Positions 40,460 through 50,299 of a stretch of DNA of 64,000 nucleotides are shown here, one piece after another. The stretch is from the NCBI RefSeq assembly GCF_037176765.1, contig NC_090034.1:23351375-23415374 (forward strand), in the 5' to 3' direction. Position numbers and translations under genes: made by a program. The notes under the pieces are model-generated. The model saw only the letters and a list, made by a program, of their open reading frames with translations, was not told the DNA's origin and searched no databases. This DNA is from Anolis sagrei. Lineage: Eukaryota > Chordata > Lepidosauria > Squamata > Anolidae. Position 1 is the stretch's first letter. Every line of letters starts with the position of its first letter.

Positions 40460-40795
40460 GTGGTGTAGAAGGCTTTCATGGCCAGAACCACTGAATTCCT
40501 GTGAGCTTTTTGCGCTGTATGGCCAGATCCCAGCAGTATTCCCTCCTGGCGTTTCGCCTGCATCTGTAGCTAATGCCATCTTTAGAGGTTGTGTTGGCAA
40601 TGAAGCAAGTGGAATGGCTTCTCTGTGGAGTCTGACATGATGATTGTCAAAGTGGTCCAGCATTTCTGTATTCTCAGGTTGGTTAATCGAGTGCTCTGCT
40701 ATTGCTGACTTCTCTGGTTAAATTAGTCTACAGTGCATTTCATGTTCTTTGATTCTGGGCAATGCTGCATTTTGGGGCCCCTATGTAGCCTTTCC
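40460..40795 (-). mobile_element. Penelope-like element terminal fragment
   Basis: The terminal block 'gaaggctttcatggccagaa' with 'gtttcgcctgcatctgtagc' is followed directly by the antisense of the VRLHREAIP-type segment. The middle is deleted. Confidence 0.6.
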
Positions 40796-40860
40796 TCAGG
40801 AAGAGGAAAATGCTGTGAATGTCAATTCATAGAATTTGATTGCTGTACTCTAGATATTGA

Positions 40861-41022
40861 AAACTAAATGGACCAGTACAACCAGAGATGGATGGCATCC
40901 TTGAAGTGACTGGACTGACCTTGAGGGAGCTGGGGGTGGTAACGGCCGACAGGGAGATCTGGCGTAGGCTGGTCCATGAGGTCACGAAGAGTCGGAGACG
41001 ACTGAACGAATGAACAACAACA
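40861..41022 (+). mobile_element. Very short BovB 3' end with exact 14-bp target duplication
   Basis: ACTCTAGATATTGA occurs at 40847-40860 and again at 41023-41036. Between them lie about 130 bases of BovB 3' end (DGILEVTGLTLRELGVV through RRRLNE) plus a short non-BovB leader. It is the third BovB copy in the window. Confidence 0.9.
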
Positions 41023-41056
41023 ACTCTAGATATTGATGTGCCTTATGTATTTCTAG

Positions 41057-41123
41057 GTGAAGGATGGTGTAAGGACTTCCTAGACAGAAGTGTGTCGTAG
41101 TCTTCACTTTCCTAATGGAAGAG
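41057..41123 (+). CDS. Candidate start exon of the C8orf33-like gene, copy 1
   Basis: The acceptor TATTTCTAG and the strong donor GAG|GTAAGT frame a 67-base stretch. An ATG at 41115-41117 leaves three codons (MEE) in phase 0, which would join the exon at 42813 in frame. No protein similarity supports so short a piece, so this is only a splice-based suggestion. Confidence 0.25.
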
Positions 41124-41135
41124 GTAAGTGCTCTT

Positions 41136-41452
41136 ATTACACCATTTTTATTCCTGGGTTATCAATGTCATTTCCTAATTGGTTCTATTATACAAACATG
41201 GGAAAAGTGTATTAAATTGCCCAAACTTTGTTTTTGCGGGAGGGACATCTTTCTGCAGCACAATTTTTCTATAATTTCCCAATGAATATCTCATCATCAA
41301 CTCTTAACCAGTTCAATATAGTTTCTGCCATAGAACAACTACTGGGACAGAACAACTAATTTCAAAGTAAGGACCACAAAATTAAACAAGAAATAACACT
41401 TTCAAACCAGGAACATATTTTTTTCTCAAATTTTGTTACAGTGTGTAATAGC
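41136..41452. mobile_element. MITE family A
   Basis: Runs from 'ttattacaccatttttattc' to 'aaattttgttacagtgtgta', with the full interior of the family, in the same orientation as the copy at 34201. Confidence 0.6.
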
Positions 41453-41524
41453 ATTCTTTTATAGAAAGGGAGATTCAGAAAGGGAGCTTTATTGTGTCAC
41501 ATAGCCACAGTCTCCTTTGGGAAA

Positions 41525-42250
41525 AGATCCAGAGATCACCACAGGCAACAAGTTGACCATCAACAATAAGTGTGATGCAGCAGCTTAAAAAGCCCATGTG
41601 ATTCTAGGCTATATCAACAGGAGTATCTAGATTAGGCATGGGCAAACTTTGGGGCTCCAGGTGTTTTGGACTTCAATTCCCACAATTTGTAACATGCCTG
41701 ATCTAGATCAAGGGAAATCATAATCCCACTCTATTCTACTTTGGTCAGACCTCTTTACCGGGGAACCACTGTGTCCAATTCTGGGCATTGCAGTTTAAAA
41801 GAGATATTTTATTCTAAATGTGTCCAGAGGAGGGCAACTAAAAGAATCAAAAGTCTGGAGACCACAAATCCCTATGAAGAGGAGCAGTTTAAACAGCTGG
41901 GTCTGTTTAGTCCCAGAAGAGAAGGTTGAGAGCAAACATGATAGCCATGTATAAATATGTGAAAAGATGTCCTAAGGAAGTGGGAGCAGGCTTTGTTTTC
42001 TGCTGCCCTGGAGACTAGGATTCAGAGCAATCGGTTTAAATGACAGGAAAGGAAATGTTAAACTGCCAGAGCAGTTCAGCATTGGAACTCACTGCCTCAG
42101 AGTGCAGTAAAGTCTCCTTCTTTGGGGGGTTTTAAGCAGAGGCTGGATGGCCATCTGTCGGGAGTTCTTCAATTGTGCTTTTCTTGGCTGGCAGAAGGGT
42201 GTTGGACTGGATGTCCTTTGTGGTCTTTTCAAACTCTGTTCTATGTTACA
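41525..42250 (+). mobile_element. CR1 LINE 3' fragment with a MITE inside
   Basis: Decayed CR1 C-terminal region (DNKLTINN-CDAAA, RATKRIKSLE, EQFKQLGLFS) that ends near 'ttcaaactctgttctatg'. A family B MITE interrupts it at 41633-41700. Confidence 0.75.
41633..41700. mobile_element. Short MITE family B with exact 8-bp duplication
   Basis: ATCTAGAT stands on both sides (41625-41632 and 41701-41708). The CR1 text reads through once one copy and the element are removed. Only one arm plus both tips remain. Confidence 0.8.
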
Positions 42251-42344
42251 GCCTAGTAGGGTTTAAAAATTGCAACTCCACGTGTGAAGGTATTAGAAGA
42301 GAGAAAGTATTTCAGCATCAAAGCTTCTATTTGTCCTTACAGAT

Positions 42345-42396
42345 TGAGGAATCCGACTGTTATCCATATTACCGAGGAAAGCAAAAGAATAAATGA
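42345..42396 (+). pseudogene. Possible vestige of the lysine-rich C8orf33 exon
   Basis: After the acceptor TTGTCCTTACAG, a short frame reads IEESDCYPYYRGKQKNK and then stops. GKQKNK recalls the lysine-rich segment of human C8orf33 and the KRKKKKK stretch in copy 2 at 48489. No in-frame donor precedes the stop. This could be a dead exon of copy 1 or chance. Confidence 0.2.
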
Positions 42397-42812
42397 ATAA
42401 TCATCCCCAGTATGACTTGTGAAAAGTCAAGCGATTTTCAGGAGTGGGACATGAATTCTCTTCTTTGGGGGATCTTTAAACAGAGGTTTAATAGACATCT
42501 TTCAGGAGTGATATAGTTGTGTATTCCTGTAATGTGAAGCTGATGAGGCCAATCAAACAGCTTCGTCAAAGATTTTAGAGCCCAAGCAGACTCATCTAAA
42601 GAATCTGCAAATCTCATTGCTGCAAATCATGAATTTCTCAAACACGTTAGTACTCGCTTCTTGTTTCTTAGTGGCCTTGTTTTGGCTCCAGCCTTGACAG
42701 CAACCATAGATTTGAGTCACTAGTAAAACAAATGCCCTTTCCACAAAGACACATCCATACCTATTTTAAAGAGTAGCCCTCATGCTATCTGCTTGCTCTT
42801 TCTTTGATTCAG

Positions 42813-42903
42813 GCTCCCAAGCCCACTTTCCAGGATGAATTGGAATGGTGCATCGCTCAGCTGGAGACGGGGCTACTGCATCTCAACCCTACTCCAAAAC
42901 AAG
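42813..42903 (+). CDS. C8orf33-like protein copy 1, exon with E-W-C-x-x-Q-L-E motif
   Basis: The acceptor is TTTGATTCAG and the donor AAG|GTCTGT. The exon encodes APKPTFQDELEWCIAQLETG and LLHLNPTPKQ. It is homologous to 49091-49178 of copy 2 and to the human C8orf33 segment [20 protein letters not shown]. It starts in phase 0 and ends in phase 1, exactly as the copy 2 exon. Copy 1 has diverged more from human than copy 2 (NPTPKQ kept; LKRQK changed to LHLN). The function of this family (UPF0488) is not known to me. Confidence 0.8.
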
Positions 42904-43415
42904 GTCTGTTGGGTTTGCCTTCCTCTTCCTCCAATCTCTGTTCTCTCCTGTTACAGTTCTATCACAGCATTTTTTGTAGCACATCAAAAGGTTTTTGCCA
43001 TAATTACTGTTCAACCAAAATATATAACTACCAGGATCCTTCTCCCTTGTGGAACATTCTCTTCTCTTTTCTGTAGCTTTAAGATTCGACTCAGGCAAAG
43101 CAAACAAATCTCATCCCGCAATCATTCAGAGTTGGAACATGATGTCAAAAAACGTTTGTCATCCCATCAACAACAGCAATTAGCCACTTGCTAGAAATAA
43201 TTTTTTTTTAACTTGTTATTATTTAACTTGTTAGAACTTGTTAGAAAAGTATGACTAGGCCTTTACTTCAGATACTAATACATTCATTACTCTCATCTTT
43301 GGGCAAGTATTTATGACAAAGATTTGATTTTCTGTCTGTCAATTGGGACTGTTATTGACCCATCTCTCCAGTTTGCTTTGATAGTGCACAAAAAGGTCAG
43401 ATAAACCTAAAATAT

Positions 43416-44152
43416 TGTCGAAGGATTTCATGGCCGGAATCACTGGGTTGCTGCGAGTTTTCCGGGCTGTATGGCCATGTTCCAGAAGCATTCTCTCCTG
43501 ATATTTCACCCACATTTATGGCAGGTATCCTCAGAAGTTGTGAGGTATATTGGAAACTAAGCAAGAGAGGTTTATGTATCTGTGTAAGGTCCAGGGTAGG
43601 AGAAAGAATTCTTGTCTGTTGGAGGGAAGTTTGAATATTGCCATTGGCCAGCTTGATTAGCATTGAATAGCCTTGCAGCTTCAAGGCCTGGCTGATTCCT
43701 GCCTGGGGGAATCCTTTTTTGGGAGATGTTAGCTGGCCCTGATTTATTCTTGTCTGGATTTCCCCTGCTTTTTTAGTGTTGTTCTTTATTTACTGTCCTA
43801 ATTTAGAGTTTATGGTAGCCAGATTTTGTTCATTTCCATGGTTCCCTCCTTTCTGTTGAAATTGTACACACACTTGTGCATTTCAATGGCTTCTCTGTGT
43901 AGTCTGACATGGTGGTTGTTAGAGAGGTCCAACATTTCTGTGTTCTCAAATAATAATAATTCCCACTTGCCTCAAACAGACAAGAGTTCTTTCTCCCACC
44001 CTGGACATTCCACAGATATATAAACCCCACTTGCCTAGTTTCCAACAGACTTCACAACCTCTGAGGATGCCTGCCATATATGGGGGCCAAATGTCAGGAG
44101 AGAATGCTTCTGGAACATGGCCATACAGCCCGGAAAACTCACAGCAACCCAT
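43416..44152 (-). mobile_element. Penelope-like element with inverted ends, interior deleted
   Basis: The left block starts 'attgtcgaaggatttcatgg'. The right block ends 'cccggaaaactcacagcaac', the complement of the left. The interior holds only antisense 3' region with the SDYTEK/LHREAI-type segment. It lies in the intron between copy 1 exons 42813 and 44718. Confidence 0.7.
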
Positions 44153-44717
44153 TCACTTTGTTTGTTTGTTCGTTCCATATATGTGACACCTTTCTACTAG
44201 AGTGGGACTTAATGTGCTTCTCAAAAATGATCAATTACAAATGTAACAATAAATATTTAAAAACAATTAAAATAATTACATTGTGTATTCCTGCATGGCA
44301 GGGAACTCGACAAGATGTCCCTTTTGATACCTTCCAGTTCTATGAATCTGTAAAATATAAGATCCTTTATAAGATATACAAAACTAATAAATAAAGCAGC
44401 TCACCCTTATAAGAAGCCTCTTTACATTAAAATCATTTAGTGGCTAGTCTTATAGCAGTGAGCCTAGCCTGTCAGCACTTAGAGATGCAGTTGATCAGCA
44501 GGGCCATATTCAAAGTCTTTCCTGCTTTACCATCTTCCTGGATTGCACTCCACTACTTTTTCTTTGAGACAGAAACATCAGCGCACCATGGTCACCGCCA
44601 CTTTGTGGGGATGCCCATCAAATGAGTTGTAAACAAATATTGCATCAGAGTAATGGAACAGTTTACTCAGTATATTTTGCACATTATTTTAATACATTTT
44701 TTAAAAATTCATGAAAG

Positions 44718-44858
44718 CAGCAGAGGAGACACAGCGTGTTCTTAAGGTGCTGCGGTCACAGAAGGCTCCTGTTGTGAAAAAGCGGAAGGTGATGCATCAT
44801 GTTTTGGGGGATTATCGGCTCAAGATGGAAGAGGAGATGAAAAGCGCAGCAAAAACAG
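44718..44858 (+). CDS. C8orf33-like protein copy 1, basic helical exon
   Basis: Encodes AAEETQRVLKVLRSQKAPVV, then KKRKVMHHVLGDYRLKMEEE and MKSAAKT, ending at GTGAGT. It corresponds to copy 2 exon 51154-51300 and to human [20 protein letters not shown] followed by GDYRAQM. The acceptor is a run AAAGCAGCAG, so starts at 44718, 44721 or 44724 are all in frame. The polypyrimidine tract before it is weak. The predicted secondary structure is helical and charged. Confidence 0.8.
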
Positions 44859-45036
44859 GTGAGTTGTAATGTTCTTGACCTTTCCAGAAGCCCTGGGAGG
44901 AACTGAGGTATACATGTTTTAAGTTTGTTAGGTGTGATTTATGTTGAATACCAAATTTGCACAATGCATGTAGTTATTTTACACAGGCAGAAATGAAGGA
45001 GAGTAACGCTATATTACTTTTCTTCCTCCCCTACAG

Positions 45037-45578
45037 CCATGAAACCTGAGATATTACAAATACAACCAGGAGACAATTTGGGAAGTGTGTTATATAGGAA
45101 GCAACCCAGCCAGCCCTCTGCAGTATCAACATCGTGGTTTACAACATCAGATAATAGCTTTCAGTTTGGCTTTGATCCTTCTGAAAAAAACTCTGAAGAA
45201 ATCAGCGGAACTACACCAGAAGTATGTGGTGGGGAAAGCATCCACGAGCAGCCTGTGGATCACAATCCCTCCGGCACATTGGGTTTTTCCACTGGAAGAC
45301 TCGGTTCTGAATTTGCTTTCAACTTTGCAATCCCACCTCAGTCTGTTGCTGCTGATCCAGACTCAGGGGCTGACACTACAGAGGTAAAAAACCCAACTGC
45401 AGAATCAGTGATGATGATGCAGAAATCAACCTTTCCTGAACCTGCTAGACCTGACAGAGTAGATGCAACGGATAAGGAAGCTAGAAGAGATGGAAAATGT
45501 CTTGCGCAAGAAGTTCCTGCATTGGAGGCATCTCAAGCAGGTATGGAGGCTGCTGCTTCGAGTTCTAATTCAGTCTGA
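45037..45578 (+). CDS. C8orf33-like protein copy 1, long terminal exon
   Basis: After CCCCTACAG this exon runs 180 codons to TGA at 45576-45578. It contains SFQFGFDPSEKN and, about 50 codons later, GSEFAFNFAIPP. These resemble the EFRFNFF end of human C8orf33 and the SFRF...EFCFNFF end of copy 2. Copy 1 then continues for a further acidic, Ala/Ser-rich tail of about 75 residues. A polyadenylation signal follows 100 bases after the stop. The frame is long and open, which argues for a functional gene, though no expression evidence is available. Confidence 0.75.
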
Positions 45579-45677
45579 GAAATAGAGATGTGCCTGTTCA
45601 TTAATCACATGTTGAAAATACATTCTGGCTGAGGATGCCCGGGGAGAAAGGGAACTGTTTATTTTTTGTAAACTGTA

Positions 45678-45683
45678 AATAAA
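45678..45683 (+). promoter_or_regulatory. Polyadenylation signal of copy 1
   Basis: AATAAA 100 bases after the copy 1 stop codon. Confidence 0.6.
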
Positions 45684-45829
45684 TGTTAAAACTTTTACCT
45701 TTAGTCTACAGTAAGGGTAGATAGAGTACTGGGGTTTTTTAGTATGTAGATATTTGGATAGATATTTTATTTAGTACATGTTTTTATGTATTTGTAGATA
45801 TTTTCATGTAATATGTATTTATATGTGAT

Positions 45830-46635
45830 GAGTGGAGAACCACAGGGTTGTGTCCTGGGCCCGGTTCTGTTCAACATCTTTATTAATGTCTTAGATGAAG
45901 GGTTAGAAGGCATGATCATCAAGTTTGTAGACGGGACCAAATTGGGAGGAAGAGCCAATACCCCAGAAGACAGGAGAAGAATTCAAAATGGTCTTAACAG
46001 ATTAGAGAGATGATTGGCCAAAATTAACAAAATGAAGTTCAACAAGCATAGATGCAAGATGCTCCACTTAGGCAGAAAAATTAAAATTAAAATACAAAGA
46101 TACAGAATGGGGGACACCTGGCTTAACAGCCATATGAGTGAAAAAGATCTTGGAGTCCTCATGGGAAACAAGTTAAATATGAGCCAGGAATGTGATGCTG
46201 CAGCTAAAAAAAAGCAATGGGATTTTGGCCTGCATCCATAGGAGTCTAGTGCCTAAATCCATGGAAGTCGTGCTAACCTTATATTCTGCCTTTGTCACAC
46301 TACTTTACCTGGAATCACATTGTGTCCAATTCTGGGCACCACAATTGGAGATGTTGACAAGCTGGAATGTGTCCAGAGGTGGGCAACTTAAAGGATCAAG
46401 GGTCTGGAGAACAATCCCTATGAGAAGCAGCTTAAAGAGCTGGGCATGTTTAGCCTGCAGAAGAGAAGGCAGAGAGGAGACATGATGAGGGCCATGTATC
46501 AAGATGTGAGGAGAAGTCATAGGGAGGAGGGAGCAGGCTTGTTTTCTGCTGCCCTGGAGACTAGGACATGGAACAATGGCTTCAAACTACAGGAACGGAG
46601 ATTCCACCTGAACATTAGGAAGAATTTCCTAACTG
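45830..46635 (+). mobile_element. CR1 LINE 3' fragment, left part
   Basis: Encodes SGEPQGCVLGPVLFNIFIN, then FVDGTKLGG, SEKDLGVLMGNKLNMSQ and RRFHLNIRKNFLTV in two frames. It is interrupted by the Penelope-like element at 46649 and resumes at 47347. Confidence 0.85.
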
Positions 46636-46648
46636 TGTGAGAGAGCTG

Positions 46649-47331
46649 TATTGTCGAAGGCTTTCATGACCGGAATCTCTGGGTTGTTGTAGGTTTTTTC
46701 AGGCTATATGGCCATGGTCTAGAGGCATTCTCTCCTGACGTTTCACCTGCATCTATGGCAAGCATCCTCCAGACTACAGACTACTCCAGGCACTGCAGAC
46801 TACTTCAACCAGAGAAATCAGCCATAGCAGAGCACCTGATGAACCAACCTGGACACAGCATTTTATTTGAGAACACAGAAATGCTGGACCACTCTCACAA
46901 CCACCATGTCAGACTATACAGAGAAGCCATTGAAATACACAAGCATGTGGACAATTTCAACAGAAAGGAGGAAACCATGAAAATGAACAAAATCTGGCTA
47001 CCAGTATTAAAAAAACTCTAAAATTACAGCAACACAACAACAGAGAGGAAACAAACAAGGACATCTAACCACCTCTCAACAAAAGTTTGCTCCAGGCACT
47101 GTCAGGCCATTATATGCTAATCAAGGTGGTCAGTTGAAACATTCACACCTAGCTCCAGCAGACAAGAGTCCTTTGTCCCACCCTGGTCATTCCACAGTTA
47201 TATAAACCCTTTTTCCTAGTTCCAACAGACCTCACTACCTCTGAGGATGCTTGTCATAGATGCAGGCGAAATGTCAGGAGAGAATGCCTCTAGACCATGG
47301 CCATATAGCCCAAAAAAACCTACAAAAACCC
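46649..47331. mobile_element. Penelope-like element nested in CR1, with target duplication
   Basis: TGTGAGAGAGCTG before the element (46636-46648) and TGTGAGAGAGAGCTG after it (47332-47346) are a duplication differing by one GA. The terminal 110-130 bases are inverted copies. The interior, on the + strand, encodes [34 protein letters not shown] and HNHHVRLYREAIEIHK, the tail of the GIY-YIG domain region. The RT is missing. Confidence 0.85.
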
Positions 47332-47346
47332 TGTGAGAGAGAGCTG

Positions 47347-47535
47347 TTCAGCAGTGGAACTCTCTGAGTGTGGTGGAGGCTCCTTCTTTAGGGGCTTTTA
47401 AACAGAGGCTGGATGGCCATCTGCCAGGGGTGCTTTGAGTGTGATTTTCCTGCTTCTTGGCAGAATGGGGTTGGGCTGGATGGCCCACGACTTCTCTTCC
47501 AAATCTAGCACTCTGTGATTCTGTGATTCTTATAT
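47347..47535 (+). mobile_element. CR1 LINE 3' end, right part
   Basis: Continues 'ttcagcagtggaactctc' through the [12 protein letters not shown]-type end and 'tctgtgattctgtgatt' tail, completing the CR1 copy that starts at 45830. Confidence 0.8.
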
Positions 47536-47570
47536 GTTTTTATTTAGCACAAATTCGTCTGTATTTGTAG

Positions 47571-48279
47571 AGGCCATCCCCAGGTTACAAACAAGATAGA
47601 TTCTGGAGATTTACTCTTAAGCTGAATTTCTGTATAGATGAAAACACGTACATTTTAAAGTGTAACTCCTGCCATATATATTCAAATATAGGCATAGATA
47701 GGCTTTGGATAGCTTAGGAAAGGGTTAACACCCCTGTAACATTTGTTTTGCCATCTGTGCTCCCGTTCAGAAGATTTCATCTCCATTTCTGTCCCTGTGA
47801 CAATTGGATTTTGGAGAATTGGTTTATTGTGGAAGCAAGAATTGGCCAGAAAATGTCAATGAAGACCCCTTTTCCCCATGATAATAACTTTTCCAGGAGT
47901 TGATTTCCCTTCCTAGGGATAGATTCCTCCCACTTCCTGTTGTTTCAGCCCTGTTTGTGGAGCCCCCAGTGGCGCAGTGGGTTAAACCCCTTGTGCCAGC
48001 AGGACTGAAGACCAACAGGTTGCAGGTTCAAATCCGGGGAGAGGCGGATGAGCTCCCTCTATCAGCTCCAGCTCCTCATGCGGGGACATGAGAGAAGCCT
48101 CCCACAAGGATGATAAAAACATCAAATCATCCAGGCGTCGCCTAGGCAATGTCCTTGCAGACGGCCAATTCTCTTGCAGACGGCCAATTCTCAAGTTGCT
48201 CCTGACACGACAAAAAAATCCCTGTTTGTAACTATGAGTCATTTGTAAGTCAGATGTTTGTAACTCGGGGACTGCCTTT
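47571..48279. mobile_element. Tc1/mariner-type MITE interrupted by a SINE
   Basis: The left end 'aggccatccccaggttacaa' and right end 'gtaactcggggactgcctt' are diverged copies of the ends of the element at 22780. A SINE occupies 47959-48219. Confidence 0.6.
47959..48219 (+). mobile_element. tRNA-headed SINE with exact 10-bp target duplication
   Basis: CCCTGTTTGT flanks it at 47949-47958 and 48220-48229. The head has the A box CAGTGGCGCAGTGGGTTAA and B box GGTTCAAATCC, then the 'gagagaagcctcccac' body and the 'caagttgctcctgacacgac' tail with an A-run. Intact boxes suggest a relatively young copy. Confidence 0.9.
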
Positions 48280-48488
48280 ATCCAGCAGTGTAGATGGGCC
48301 CTGAGTCTATTATTGATTAAGAAATTAATGCACTGATACTGGCTGCAATTTGCTTTAAAACAACAATAATGGTGCCATTACTCCAAGAAGTCTAGGATGT
48401 TTCAAATAAGTAAAATATATTTCAAATAGAATTGAAAATTGATGAAAACGCTGCTGATTGAATAATATTTTGCCCAATTGGTTTGTAG

Positions 48489-48652
48489 CGCCAGGAGAGA
48501 CTAAAGCAGAATTGACAGTGCCAGCTGCTGGGATGCCCAAGAGAAAAAAGAAAAAGAAACAGGTGCCCTTTGCAGTAGCACATAGTGACAAAAGTAATGA
48601 TGGTGGCAAATCCCACGGGAAAGGCATGTCTGAGCATCCTGACAAGTCTCAG
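48489..48652 (+). CDS. C8orf33: C8orf33 homologue copy 2, lysine-rich exon
   Basis: The acceptor is TTGGTTTGTAG and the donor CAG|GTATGG. The exon needs one base from an upstream exon. It encodes PGETKAELTVPAAGMPKRKK, KKKQVPFAVAHSDKSND and HPDKSQ. The KRKKKKKQ block is parallel to the lysine-rich KKQKNKKKTRN segment of human C8orf33 and may be a nuclear localisation signal (inference). The upstream first exon was not found; no CpG-rich block lies between 45.7 and 48.4 kb. Confidence 0.7.
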
Positions 48653-49090
48653 GTATGGAAAGACTATTTTGTGTATATGCGACACACATAATTTTTTTGT
48701 ACTTCAATATTGTTTTAGCTTATATTTATTGATTGTTACTACTCGTAATTTTTTTTTAAAATGTTCCCTTAGTAACATCTTGGTCACAGCTCTCTGCATT
48801 ACAATCTAATTTGAAGTGTTGTTACATAAGGAATTTGGGGAGGGAGAGAAGATGAAAACAATCTGATTACATTTCTTATTGTGATCAGTTGGATCATCTT
48901 AAATCAAAAAATTATTTGCTCTAAGATTAAACGGTGTATGTTACCTAGGGGTTTGTGTTAAGAAGTGGCTAACAAATATATTGGATGGGAATAGGAAAGG
49001 GAATGTCAGATACCTCAACCATAGGAATTGTCTTAAACAAATCAATTTTCTTTCTTTTGTTGCCTTCCCACTACCTTCTTGTTGTACCAG

Positions 49091-49178
49091 GCTGATGAGC
49101 AGATGAAAAGGGAAGTGGATTGGTGTGTAGAACAACTGGAGCTTGGCTTGAAGACGCAAAAATCAACTCCCAAGCAGA
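49091..49178 (+). CDS. C8orf33: C8orf33 homologue copy 2, [10 protein letters not shown] exon
   Basis: The acceptor is TTGTTGTACCAG and the donor CAGA|GTGAGT. The exon encodes [20 protein letters not shown] and KTQKSTPKQ, nearly the same as human [20 protein letters not shown]. Phases 0 and 1 match the corresponding copy 1 exon. This is the clearest signature of the family in the window. Confidence 0.92.
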
Positions 49179-49479
49179 GTGAGTCAGAAATTGGAGGGGA
49201 GGAGATGAATTGCCAGAGAATACCTTGTGGAGGGGCTTCTGCAAAAGTGATGCATATATCGTAACTGCAAGAAATCTAGTAGCATTTGGTAATCCAAGCT
49301 ACATCTTCTGCACCTTCTGGTGCTCTGAGTATGAAGAAAAAAAGGAGTAGGGTCTGCTGATTCTTACACAAAATCAGACTGAAGCAAAAGTGAGGTTAGA
49401 TGCTGCTAGACTGGTATTCTCTTTGTTCATATTGTCTGCTTCTAATAAAAGATGGAGTCCAGTAAAGAGGGCTGCTGCT

Positions 49480-49700
49480 GCTGCTGTTGTTGTTATCTAG
49501 TTTCTCTCTCGAGAAAACAGGGCTTCAAGTGGTTTACAGTAAAATCAATACAATTTTAAACCTAACAATATACAGACATTAAAATAGAGATATAGTATGT
49601 ATATTACATGAACATTCAAAAACATTTATAAGTCTGTATATTTATATATCACATTAACAAATAAGGTGTTTCTTTCATGAACATTAAAATATATTTTAAT
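49480..49700 (-). mobile_element. L2-type LINE tail with CTG/TTG repeat
   Basis: A short (CTG)n(TTG)n at about 49470-49495 precedes antisense LINE tail ('ggcttcaagtggtttacag') and AT-rich 3' UTR. Confidence 0.45.
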
Positions 49701-49719
49701 TTATTATTATTATTATTAA

Positions 49720-49990
49720 CACAACAAGATTAGTACACAGCAAACAAGATTACTGTGCTGGCTGTGGTATTGGATCACACGTCAGACAGTTTTCAAGTGT
49801 CTAGGACTGTGTGATGTATTGGCGAATAATGCATGCAGATCTGAGTAGGGTGGCCTTTTGCAGCTGACAAGATGGTAATTTTGTCAGCGCCGATTGTGTT
49901 TAAGTGCAGGCCAAGGTCTTGAGGCACTGCACCCAGTGTGACGATCACCAGTGGAACTACCTTTATTGGCTTGTGCCAGAATCGTTGTTG
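49720..49990 (-). mobile_element. R4-like LINE 3' fragment
   Basis: The minus strand encodes RFWHKPIKVVPLVIVTLGAV, then DLGLHLNTIGADKITI with a decayed end. (ATT)n lies next to it at about 49703-49717. Confidence 0.65.
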
Positions 49991-50299
49991 TTGTGGTTGT
50001 TTAGATTCCATTCTCCTGTCTTGAATGTTTAAGGGTATGTGTGGCATCTACTTTTTAAAGTATGTTTTTGAATGATTTATATCTCCCAGATAAAAGAATA
50101 AAGCCAAAACAACATACCTCACTCTTTTCTTGCAACCAGTGTCTTCTTCTAGCTAAAGTGGAGAGAATCCGTAGAGTTAGATCTGAAAACACTGAATAGC
50201 CATTCGATGTTAACTATCTGGGAGGGAATTGGTGTGTGAAGGGAAAAAAGGCCCATATAACTTCCCTGAACAGGATATTCCACAGAGATATGTGGCCAG

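Noticed and set aside
47959-48060. tRNA gene
   Set aside because: A and B boxes are those of a SINE head: a body, an A-rich tail and target duplications follow, and a complete cloverleaf is not formed.
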